Part shown: positions 47,066 to 57,009 of the stretch, one piece after another | How positions within the stretch are numbered: the stretch's first letter is position 1 | How the letters are laid out: each line of letters begins with the position of its first letter | From: Mycteria americana | Taxonomy: Eukaryota; Chordata; Aves; Ciconiiformes; Ciconiidae | Assembly (NCBI RefSeq): GCF_035582795.1 | Contig: NW_027445626.1 | Coordinates: 1,612,001-1,676,000, forward strand | DNA length: 64,000 nt | Direction: 5' to 3' | Translations under genes and position numbers: made by a program | The notes under the pieces: generated by a model | The model's database searches: none | What the model saw: the letters and a program-made list of their open reading frames with translations, nothing else | What the model was told of the DNA's origin: nothing

Positions 47066-47226
47066 ATCTTTGCCTTGCTAAATGGTGTCCCCTGCTCTTC
47101 CCTCATCAAGAAATCCAACCTAGTTGCTGGGGAGGAAGAGAGAGCAAGAGAGAAGGCCTTGATGCTGTGAAAGCACTCCTCCGCAAATAGGTACAACACT
47201 GGTGTATTATAACACTGTGGTCACTG

Positions 47227-48668
47227 TCCTGGTTTTGGCTGGGATAGAGTTAATTTTCTTCTTGTGGGGGTGGTTACAGCAATGGAAGCAGAACAATTGG
47301 CAGCGCAGAGGCAAACCCATCTGGGCTGCAGCACTGTGGCAAGATATTGCTGCCCGAGTAGAGAACCTGGTTGTAAAAGTACGTCACGTAGATGCTCACG
47401 TACCCAAGAGTCGGGCCACTGAGGAACATCAAAACAACCAGCAGGTGGATCAGGCTGCTAAGATTGAAGTGGCTCAGGAGGATCTGGACTTGCAACATAA
47501 GTGTGAATTATTTATAGCTCGATGGGCCCATGACACCTCAGGCCATCAAGGAAGAGATGCAACATATAGATGGGCTCGTGATCGAGGGGTGGACTTAACC
47601 ATGGACACTATTGCACAGGTTATGCATGAATGTGAAACATGCGCTGCAATTAAACAATCCAAGCGGTTAAAGCCTCTGTGGTATGGAGGGCGATGACTGA
47701 AATATAAATATGGGGAGGCCTGGCAGATCGATTCTATCACACTGCCACAAACCCACCAAGGGAAGCGCTATGTGCTTACAATGGTGGAAACAATGACCGG
47801 ATGCCTGGAAACATATCTTGTGCCCCATGCCACTGCCCGGAACACCATCCTGGGCCTTGAAAAGCAAGTCCTGTGGCGACATGGCACCCCAGAAAGAATT
47901 GAGTCAGAAAACGGGACTCATTTTCGAAACAAGCTCATTTACACCTGGGCCAAAGAGCATGGCATTGAGTGGGTATATCACATCCCCTATCATGCACCAG
48001 CCTCTGGGAAAATTGAACGATACAATGGACTGTTAAAAACTACACTGAGAGCAATGGGTGGTGGGACGTTCAAACATTGGGATACACATTTAGCAAAGGC
48101 CACCTGGTTAGTCAACACTAGAGGATCTGTCAATCGAGCTGGCCCTGCCCAATCAAAACTTTTACGCACTGTAGAAGGGGATAAGTTCCCTGTAGTGCAC
48201 ATAAAAAACATGCTGGGGAAGACAGTCTGGGTTACTCCTGCCTCGGGCAAAGGCAAGCCCATTCGTGGGATTGCTTTTGCTCAAGGACCCGGGTGCACTT
48301 GGTGGGTAATGCGAGAGGACGGGGAAGTCCAATGTGTACCTCAAAGGGATTTGATTTTAGGTGAGAATAGCCAATGAACCAAATGGTATAATGTCAATTG
48401 TTGTATAATACTATGTGTCATCACTTTTTCAATAAGGATCACCCAGATTAATGAAGAAGGAACTTCAACGAAAGTAAGCAAAGTGCAGTGGTGATGGAAC
48501 CAGAACTGGCTTCAACATGCAACAATCCAACACCACATACCATCTCTTCTGCCCTGAAGGACTATTATGACGGATGGAGCCCAAAGCCATGGACTAAATG
48601 AACTTAATTGTAGTAGAAGGGGTAGAACCCGGGCATGACGTAAATGGTATAGAATAAGGGGTGGATAC
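47227..48668 (+). pseudogene. ERVL-type pol fragment (RNase H end and integrase)
   Basis: About 42 bases of LTR start (TGTCCTGGTTTTGGCTGGGA...) run straight into pol, so gag and most of pol are deleted. One frame covers the RNase H end (VRHVDAHVPKS, with NNQQVDQAAK), an integrase HHCC zinc domain and the integrase core with C-terminal domain, ending at 48377. A TGA at 47694-47696 interrupts it between the zinc domain and core. Of the catalytic acids, the first Asp (QIDSITL) and the Glu (KIERYNG) are present, but the second Asp is Glu (SENGTHF). The following 290 bases up to the LTR are non-coding, and no env is seen. It cannot encode a working integrase as it stands. Confidence 0.85.
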
Positions 48669-49244
48669 TGTCCTGGTTTCGGCTGGGATAGAGTTGATTT
48701 CCTTCCTAGTGGCTGGTGTAGTGCTGTGTTTTGGGTTTTAGTAATACTGATAACACACCGATGTTTTGGCTGTTGCTAAGCGGTATTTACACTTGTCAAG
48801 GACTTTTTTTCCCAGCTCCCCATGCTCTGCCAGGTGCCCAAGAAGCTGGGAGGGGACACAGCCAGGATTGTTGATCCAAACTGACCAAAGGGCTATTCCA
48901 TACCATATGACGTCATGCTCAGTATATAAAGCTGGGGAAGAAGAAGGAAGGGGGGGACATTGGGAGTGATGGTGTTTGTCTTCCCAAGTAACTGTTAAGC
49001 GTGAGGGAGCCCTGCTTTCCTGGAGATGGCTGAACACCTGCCTGCCCATGGCAAGGAGTGAATGAATTCCTTGCTTCGCTTTGCTCGCACGCGCAGCTTT
49101 TGCGTTCCCTATTAAACTGTCCTTATCTCAACTCATGAGTGTTCTCACTTTTACTCTTCCGATTCTCTTCCCCATCCCACCACGGGGGGAGTGAGCGAGC
49201 GGCTGCGTGGTGCTCTAGTTGCCGTCTGGGGCTAAACCACGACA
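48669..49244 (+). mobile_element. 3' LTR of the ERVL-type element
   Basis: It begins TGTCCTGGTTTCGGCTGGGA and ends CTAAACCACGACA. Inside are CTCTGCCAGGTGCCCAAGAA, a TATATAAAG box at about 48930 and an ATTAAA near 49110. It follows pol directly. On its right begins OR duplicon C (GAAACTCACC); the sequence left of the element does not match the duplicon, so the original target duplication cannot be confirmed. Confidence 0.88.
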
Positions 49245-49956
49245 GAAACTCACCAAGTTTTACAAGGAGAAGTGGCCAGTCCTGCAGCCAAGACAGAATA
49301 ACCCCATGTATCAGGGTAAGCTTGGAGCTGACCAGCTGAGGAGTGACCCTGAGGAGAAGTCCATAGTCACTTCAAGGGATGCTACAGAGGCCAGTGCAGC
49401 ATGCTGACCACGAATAAGGCCAGCTGCATGTGGGGCTGAATTAGGAGGAGTGTGGCCACCCAGGCAAGGGGAGTTACCTCCCTCCTTGACTCAGCAGGGG
49501 TGTGGCCACATCTGAAATAATCTATGCTGGTGTGGGTCTCCATGTTCTGCAGGGGTGGGGAGAAGCTGGAGAAGGTTCAGAGGACGTCTGCTAAGGCAGA
49601 GTTAAGGGGCTGAACACATGACTTGTGTGGAGAGACTGAGGGGCTTGGGATTCTTTTGCCTTGTGACATAGAGGCTCAGGGCAATGCCACAGTAGCCTGC
49701 AGCTGCTTGAAGGCTGCTTTCAGAGAGGATGAAGCTTTTCTTTGTAGAGGAAACAGCATGAGAAAGGAAAGAGTTAGAGCCTGAGCTTGGGCATGATCAA
49801 AAATGAAATGTCACTTGAAGGGTAGTGCTGTGGTGCAACTGGTCACCGAGGGCACAGCAGTACAGCTTTGTAAGTGCAAGTTTCTTCAGCCTTTCCTTCC
49901 CTTCAGTTTTGCAAGAAGAGTCCAACCTCCAGACACCGGCGCTGAGGAAATACCCT

Positions 49957-49962
49957 TTTATT
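49957..49962 (-). promoter_or_regulatory. Polyadenylation signal for the OR at 50785 (minus strand AATAAA)
   Basis: TTTATT on the plus strand is AATAAA in OR sense, equivalent to 20858-20863 in copy D. The LTR insertion site lies within three bases of it, and the target duplication overlaps it. Confidence 0.5.
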
Positions 49963-49964
49963 GC

Positions 49965-50572
49965 TGTCCTGGTTTCAGCTGAGACAGAGTTAATTTTCTT
50001 CGTAGTGGCTGGTATGGGGCTATGTTTTGGATTTGTGCTGAGGACAGTGTTGATAATACAGAGATGTTTTAGTTGCTGCTGTACTAGTCAAGGACTTTTC
50101 AGCTTCCCGTGCTCTGCCAGGTGCAGAAGAGGATGGGAGGGGACACAGCCAGGATAGTTGATCCAAACTGACCAAAGGGCTATTCCATATCATATGATGT
50201 CATGCTCAGTATATAAACTGGGGGGAGTTGGCCGGGGGGTAGCGATCATTGCTCGGGGACTGGCTGGCTGTCGGTCGACGGGTGGTGAGCGGTTGTAATT
50301 TTTTTTTTTTTTTTTTTAATTATATATATATGTAATTTTTTTCCCTCCCTTGGGTTTTGTTCCTCTCTCTCTCTCTCATTGTTTTTTTCCCCCTCGTTAT
50401 AATTCATTATTAGTATTACTATTATTTTGTTCCAATTATTAAACTGTTATTATCTCAACCCACGAGTTTTCTTACTTTTGCTCTTTCGATTCTCTCCCCC
50501 ATCCCATCGGGGGGGGGGAGTGAGCGAGCGGCTGCGTGGTGCTTGGCTGCCGGCTGGGGCTAAACCACGACA
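49965..50572 (+). mobile_element. Solo LTR with 5 bp target duplication
   Basis: A 608 bp LTR of the TGTCCTGGTTTC family, ending TAAACCACGACA, flanked by ATTGC at 49960-49964 and 50573-50577. It includes TATATAAAC at about 50210 and a T-rich tract at 50298-50318. It is inserted antisense to the OR gene in its 3' untranslated region. Copy D keeps the empty site near 20855. Confidence 0.92.
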
Positions 50573-50784
50573 ATTGCAGAGAAGTGACACGGGAGGCCAG
50601 CTGTACCGTAGTACCAGACACACGTACAGAGTCCTCTGGGTCAGACCGGCTGGGTTCATGCCCCTGGAGAAGTGCTGTGGAGGCAGACATTCCTGGATAA
50701 ACTTGGTTATCACAGATAAAATACCCAAAGCACAGGAGGTTCCCGAGGTACATCGGAAATCACTTGTGAAGAGACATGCGTAGC

Positions 50785-51720
50785 TTATTGCTGCTGACAG
50801 AAAAATAATTGAATCAATTTCTTCAGTGCGTCTTTGAGCTCCTTATTCCTCATGCTGTAGATGAGGGGGTTCACTGCTGGAGGTAGCACCGAGTACAGAA
50901 CTGCCACCAACAGGTCCAGAGCTGATGAAAAGATGGAGGGGGGCTTCAGGTAGGCAAACATGGCAGTGATCAAAAACAGGGAGACCACGGCCATGTGAGG
51001 AAGGCACATGGAAAACGCTTTGTGCCATCCATGCTTAAACGGGATCCTTAGCATGGACTTGATGATCTGCACATAAGACAGCACAATGAAAGCAAAACAC
51101 CCTGAAGCTAAAGAAAAACCAAACAGGAGAAGTCCAGCTTTCCTGAGGTAGGAGTGTGAGCAGGAGATCTTGAGGATCTGGGGGATTTCACAGAAGACCT
51201 GTTCCAGGGCTTTGCCCTTGCAGAATGGTATTGAAAATGTATTGGCAGTGTGCAGCAGAGCATAGAGAAACCCACTGCCCCAGGCAGCTGCTGCCATGTG
51301 GACACAAGCTCTGCTGCCCAGGAGGGTCCTGTAGTGCAGGGGTTTGCAGATGGCAATGTAGCGGTCATAGGCCATGAGAGTGAGAAGACAATACTCCCCT
51401 ACCATCAAGAACAGAAAGAAAAAGACCCGTGCAGCACATCCTGTGTAGGAGATGGCCCTGGTGTCCCACAGGGAATTGGCCATGGCTTTGGGGACAGTGG
51501 TGGAAATGGAGCCCAGGTCAAGGAGGGAGAGGTTGAGGAGGAAGAAGTACACGGGGGTGTGGAGGTGGTGGTCGCAGGCTACAACGGTGATGATGAGTCC
51601 ATTGCCCAGGAGGGCAGCCAGGTAGATGCCCAGGAAGAGCCAGAAGTGCAAGAGCTGCAGCTCCCCTGTGTCTGCAAATGCCAGGAGGAGGAACTCTGTG
51701 ATGGAGCTGGCATTGGACAT
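50785..51720 (-). CDS. Olfactory receptor, OR14-like, intact
   Basis: A complete single-exon odorant receptor of 311 residues, G-protein coupled, expected at the cilia of olfactory neurons. The start at 51720 (MSNASSITEFLLLAF) is preferred over the upstream Met at 51771. It is the conserved family start with an N-terminal NAS sequon, and a splice acceptor (TTGGACAG, minus strand, about 51745) separates the two. Seen in order: GN in TM1, HTPVYFFLLNLSLLDL, MAYDRYIAICKPLHY at TM3, FSMCLPHMAVVSLF at TM6, NPLIYSMRNKELKDALKKL at TM7. No lesion found. It belongs to the same subfamily as the copies at 12842 and 19672, which it resembles throughout. An antisense LTR lies in its 3' region ahead of the poly(A) signal. 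Confidence 0.93.
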   Translation of the reverse strand: MSNASSITEFLLLAFADTGELQLLHFWLFLGIYLAALLGNGLIITVVACDHHLHTPVYFFLLNLSLLDLGSISTTVPKAMANSLWDTRAISYTGCAARVFFFLFLMVGEYCLLTLMAYDRYIAICKPLHYRTLLGSRACVHMAAAAWGSGFLYALLHTANTFSIPFCKGKALEQVFCEIPQILKISCSHSYLRKAGLLLFGFSLASGCFAFIVLSYVQIIKSMLRIPFKHGWHKAFSMCLPHMAVVSLFLITAMFAYLKPPSIFSSALDLLVAVLYSVLPPAVNPLIYSMRNKELKDALKKLIQLFFCQQQ

Positions 51721-54700
51721 TAGCTTTCTCTGGGCACGGGGCACTGTCCAAGGAGGGAAAGACAGTGACAAGTTAGAGTAGACTTCTCAGAGCAAAATCA
51801 CAGCCATTTTTCTTGGACGCCTCCCAGCTACACACCCACCCTTTCCATTTTCTAGGAGACCTTCAGCTCTCTGGCTTGAGCTCTGGTTGGTGCCAGCCGA
51901 GTGTGCCGTGGGGAGCAGGGCCTTTGCCCACTGGCTGCCGAGGAGTCAGCCCTGCTCTGCAGCAGTGGGTTCATGGGAACAGCGGGGGCAAGGGGCCAAT
52001 CCTGGTGTTTGAAATTTTTCAGGTTAAACTACTCCTAACACAGAAGGGCTTGTCGGTATCTGCACTCCCAGTGCTAAGGAATGGGTATGACCAAAGGCAG
52101 TTTGAGAAGTTATTTTTAAAGCATTCCTCCATCTCACCTGTGGAATGTTCTTGGAAGTCAGAAACCCTCAGCATTTCTGCCATACTCAGGGAGAACAGAG
52201 TGAGCCCAGCGAGGCAAGAGCATTGTCTGTGGCTTAGTGCAGAGTGAGGGGAGTTGGTCTGTCTCTGTGTTTTGTTCTCAGGTTCTCTGTGATTGCACCT
52301 TTCTGAGATGGAGGAGGATCACACTCCCCTGTTACCCTGAAAATGATCAGGCACTGCTGAGAGCAGAATGATCCACTGCAGACAACCAAATCTCTTACCC
52401 TTTCTCAAGATATCAGCACCCCACTTGAGCCTAGGATACCCCTTCCTGCTCATTTCACCGACCCAACAGCATTTCCTCCATTGTAGAATCTCTGCGCTTC
52501 TCCATGAGTCTTTCAATTAACCCAGAGATGCTATGAGAAAGATTTGCATTCTGGAGGGCAGCTCACAGCTTGGAAGGACAGCCCAAGGAGAGAGAGAAAT
52601 GTCCTAACCATGGCATCTGATTAAGGGAGAGTCAGCTCATTCCCTAGCTCCACTGACTGCATTGCCCACAGCCCCACAGGTTAGAGGAAAGCTGGGACAC
52701 TTGTTCCCATGGACACACCTGCATGGGAGGACCCACAAGATCAGTGACTCTGCAGCTGAAACTCCCATTTCCAGAGAGCCTGACAGCAGTGCCAAGAGCA
52801 GCCAGGAGAGGCAAGGAGACAGACTGGCACTCAGGAAAGATCTTCCCTTTCCGCAACTCTGCACAAAACCTCCCAGATCGTGATAATGCAGGACAGTATC
52901 CCTCAGCCCAATTGACGGTCGGTGCGAAATGGGCATGTGGCAGGAGAGATGCCTGTCACCTCTTCTGCTGGTCAAGTGGGCATGGAGGAGACTCCCACCC
53001 TCGACCCCACAGCAGTGAGGGCCAAGAGCTGTGCTGGGTGATAGAAGAGAGGTGAGGGGGCTTGCTCAGGGAAGGCGTCTGCGCTGCAGGGGGTGGCCAG
53101 GAGGTGCCCATACCTCCCCTGCAACAGGGTTCCCGTTAGCAGTTCCCTCCCTCCCTGCCCATGTCTCTGCTGCCTGGAGCAGTCCCTGCTGGGAGCTCTT
53201 TGTCCGCATGTCTCCTCCCTGTCGGTGCTCACAGAACCCACTCCAGCCCCTGTGCGCCCATCTCTTCCCTGCAGCTTCTCCATAAGTGCAAGGACCAAAA
53301 AAGCAGGTGAAAAACCCTGATGACACTTGAAAGGTGTCCTGGTTTCGGCTGGGATAGAGTTGATTTCCTTCCTAGTGGCTGGTGTAGTGCTGTGTTTTGG
53401 GTTTGAGTATGAGAATAATATTGATAACACCCCCATGTTTTGGCTGTTGCTAAGCTGTATTTACACTGGTCAAGGACTTTTTTTTTTCAGCTCCCCATGC
53501 TCTGCCAGGTGCCCAAGAAGCTGGGAGGGGAACACAGCCAGGATTGTTGATCCAAACTGACCAAAGGGCTATTCCATATCACATGACGTCATGCACAGTA
53601 TATAAAGCTGGGGAAGCAGAAGGAAGAGGGTGACATTCAGAGTGATGGTGTTTGTCTTCCAAAGTAACCGTTACGTGTGAGGGAGCCCTGCTTTCCTGGT
53701 GCTGTCTGTAGCCTCCAGAGTTGGAAACTGAAAACACAGATTCAGGAAAGTTCCTTATCTTTACAGTAATGCCTGCTTTTACCTTCCAATTGAGAAATCC
53801 CCTGCAAAATGTCCCACTGCCCACTCAGCCAACCAAGAGGAGAAAACTCAAAGAGCAGACACCTCTCTTTTCAGGTAACCCCTGCCTTGATGTCTGTCTT
53901 GAAAAGTCCTGAGGGTGATGTGGAGCTGTGAGCAGCCCTGACCCACGCAGCACCGTCTCCACAGCAGAGGCACCGTGCTCTGACGAGGGCCACTCCTTCC
54001 ACCCACAGCTTCTCCTGCAGCGCTGTGCGGAGCCACCCGGGCAGGCTGAGTGCTGACCCTGGCAGGCGGCAGAGTCCCTGCCCCAGTGCACAGCCCCCAG
54101 GGTTGCAGGAACCCTGCTCTGAAAGACAGCCCTGGACACCCTGGGCGGCACACACACACATTCACAGCCCTGCAGCTGTCCCTGGGAGAAGGCAGCTGTG
54201 ATGCCCTGTCCCTCTGATGGTGCAGCAGGGAAGCCCTGCTCTGCAGCATGTCCTCCTCTACGCTAGAGAAACTGTGGAAGTCCTCCTGACTGTGGGATGT
54301 GCCAGCTTTTGGAGATCCTTCCAAAAACTGCAGATACATTGCCTCTCATGCAGGTACTTACCATGTAGAGGGCTGTGAAGATTTCTCCCCCAGCGAGCTC
54401 TCAACTTTCCTCACAGCCCAGACTGCCTTTAAGCTCTCTCTGCCCTGCTCCTGTCCCCTCGGAGTCTGCAGGCTGTGCTCTCTGCCCTGCTGTGCTTTGC
54501 AGAGCTGCTGCTCCTGGGCAGAGCTGTCTCTCTGCAGCTCTGCCCACTTGCCATGAGCTCCCTCTGTCCCAGGAGCCCGGCCCAGCTCAGCAGCAGAGGA
54601 CCAGCCCAAGGCAACACTTTCTCTGCCCCCTCTGGGCTCCCTTGATTTGCAGCTGGGGCTCCAGAGGCACCTACTGTGGAACAAGCTGAAGGAATCACTG

Positions 54701-56165
54701 ATGTTCTCATTCCCTCTCCCAGCTGGCAGAGACGCTTCTTTCCAGCAGGGGCATTTCTCCTATCAGGAAAAGAGCTGGGCATGAGACTCACCTTTCCATG
54801 TCCCATCATTAGCAGCGTATGCAGACAGTGGCGGAGAGGAATCTCCTTCACCCTGGTGAGGGAAAGGTTTCAGCTCAGTCAGTCGAGGCATCTCATCCTG
54901 GACCTGTAGTCCTGGGGCTAGAAAGGGCCTCAGCTCTCTCCCATGCCTGCCACAAACCTTCAGCAGATGGGATTCCTCTTCCTCAGTTCATGTGTGCATT
55001 TCTATGATTTTAGAAAATAGGCATCTGCATGAGAGCTACTTGTCTCAGCTCCCATGCAAATCCATGGAGATGGAGGCCAGGAGTGAGCTTCTCAGATGCG
55101 TACACCTGGTGACACTGGAAGTGTCAGAGGTGGTCCAAGATAAGTGCAGGTAACAGCAAACTCTAACGGAGCGGTTTAGAGAAGGAACAGCATCTGGGGG
55201 CATCACCTTGGAGGCTGGTGGGGGATTCCTTTGGCCAGCACCAGAAGCCCACGTGTAGGAAAACTGAGCTTTTCCCTACTCATGATGGTCAGGACAGCCT
55301 ATCAAGGTAGTCAGCTGGGCAAATGGACTCATGTGCCATCGGGATATCTCAGTCCTTTTTAAAAATTTTCTCTCTCCATCAGCTGTACATACTAGATTGC
55401 CATCAACTGTAATTGCAGTTGTCTCATGGACGTCCCTACAGTGCCTAACTAAATCCAAGGCAGCTACTCAATGGCCAAACACAGGCCTGTAGTGCTACGT
55501 AAGATGCCAGGGCTGCACAGCACAACTGCATGTGGCTGGTCAGGACAGCACAGGACCTACAGGAAAGGCATCCCTGTCCAGAGAGGGCGGGTGACTGGCA
55601 CCGCAGATGGCATCTCAAACAGAGTCAGGTTCTTTTGTTCAGCGACTCTCTCGGCACTGTAGTGAGGCAAGGTCTGACCCACCTCCATCCCGAAGATGCA
55701 GGGCAGTTCATGAACAGGAAGGACATCACATCAGGATCTCCACTCGTTTGCCTACTCTTAAACTCTGCTGGTTCTTCTTTCAACTGTCCTTTACTCACCC
55801 TCTTGATACAATCAAGGAACAGTCCAAGGATTGTCACAGAGTTCCTGGAGCACAGGATGTCCACACTCAAGGACATTTTCAGCAGCATCTGTCCTTCCTT
55901 GAGATCAGCTTCACATCCACCACAGGCCCTCCTCAGGGGCTGCAGAGACCCCACAGACAGCAAAGCCCTCTCCTGCCAGGGCTGCAGAGCCCTGGCCAGT
56001 TTCTCTCTGGCCTTGGGGATGGAGCATTTCCCCTTGCTGTGCCGTTACTTTGCCATCTGCCATCCACTCCAGCATGGCTCTGTCTCAAGCAAAGCATTTG
56101 CACGCATGGGGTCTTGGGCACGTGGTCCTGTGCTGGCCTTGTTTAAGCTAGTCCCCAGTTCCATA
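51721..56165 (-). repeat. OR-flank duplicon, copy C (5' part)
   Basis: The longest upstream flank of the four copies. 51840-52990 parallels 18600-19560 reversed, 53700-55160 parallels 1800-3130 directly, and 55500-55870 parallels 3470-3790. The far end at 56085-56160 matches 9945-10000 reversed. No coding exon found. One LTR fragment (53335-53697) interrupts it. Confidence 0.8.
53335..53697 (+). mobile_element. Truncated LTR of the TGTCCTGGTTTC family
   Basis: Starts TGTCCTGGTTTCGGCTGGGA and follows the 48669 LTR closely, including TATATAAAGCTGGGGAAG, through GAGGGAGCCCTGCTTTCCTGG. It then stops and rejoins duplicon sequence at GGTGCTGTCTGTAG. The final third, with its ATTAAA and CCACGACA end, is missing. 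Confidence 0.85.
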
Positions 56166-56289
56166 GCTGAGGTGATGCGGCCCAAGCGTGCACCAATGCC
56201 CTCCGCCTGGGTCACAGAGAGGAGGAGTTGGAGTCCCATGTGCCATCATAGTTTTGACTTCAAAGGAAGAAATGGCAAGGAGTGGTGGG

Positions 56290-56840
56290 ACAGCTCACAC
56301 TGCTAGCGGTGCTGCAATGGTACATACGGGCTTCTCAGGAGAGACAGGCTGGAATGATCAGGAGGGGAATGTCCTATGCGTGCAGGAGCTTGTCATATGT
56401 ATGGAGCTTCTCTATGGGATGTGGAATGGGTTGGGTGAGCCCTTGTGGGTGAGGGTCACAGAAGAGACCTGCTAGTGTGATATCATGGTGGGAGACAAAG
56501 AAAATGCAATCAAGGTAAGGAATTGGACAAAGCCTTGTTTAAGCAACCCAAGGAAGTCTCCAGATCCATGACCCCAGGGCTCACTGGGACTTGAATGACC
56601 CTGACATTCACTGGAAGGGAAGCAAAGCAGGATGCATGCTGTCCAGCAGGTGTCTGGGGTCTCTTGGTAAGACCTCTTTGCGCAGATGCCAGGTAGGCAG
56701 CCAAAGGTGATGCTCACTTCATTCTGGCCTTTGCAAAAGAGGGAGTGCTGATCAGGGACGTGAAACCCAGTGTCAGCCTTGGCTGTAGTGACCAGGAGCT
56801 GCCTACAAAGCACTGTGATGGGGAAATCCCCCAAACCCTC
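56290..56840 (+). mobile_element. CR1 LINE fragment, 5' ORF2 region, decayed
   Basis: Degenerate words of the CR1 endonuclease region can be followed (LWVRVTEET near 56440-56470; DPDIHWKGSKAG near 56600-56635), with frameshifts and no 3' end. It belongs to a different or older CR1 copy than the next one. Confidence 0.5.
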
Positions 56841-57009
56841 TCTGGGAGCTCAACATGCTGGCATGCCTCTCCAAAGTGCTTGCACGCTAATGCACACAGT
56901 ACGGAGAATACACATGAGGAGTTGTGCGTCTGTGTGCAGTTGCAGGGTTACGATCCTGGCGGGTTGCTCCCATGACTGGAATGTTGCAAAGGAGGGATAA
57001 GGGCTCTCT

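Larger units (their letters stand above)
49245..50784 (-). repeat. OR-flank duplicon, copy C (3' part)
   Basis: Downstream flank of the OR at 50785-51720, inverse of 20653-22590. It lacks about 0.95 kb present in copy D and carries a 608 bp LTR. Bases 49441-49560 match 22250-22370 reversed. Confidence 0.78.
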
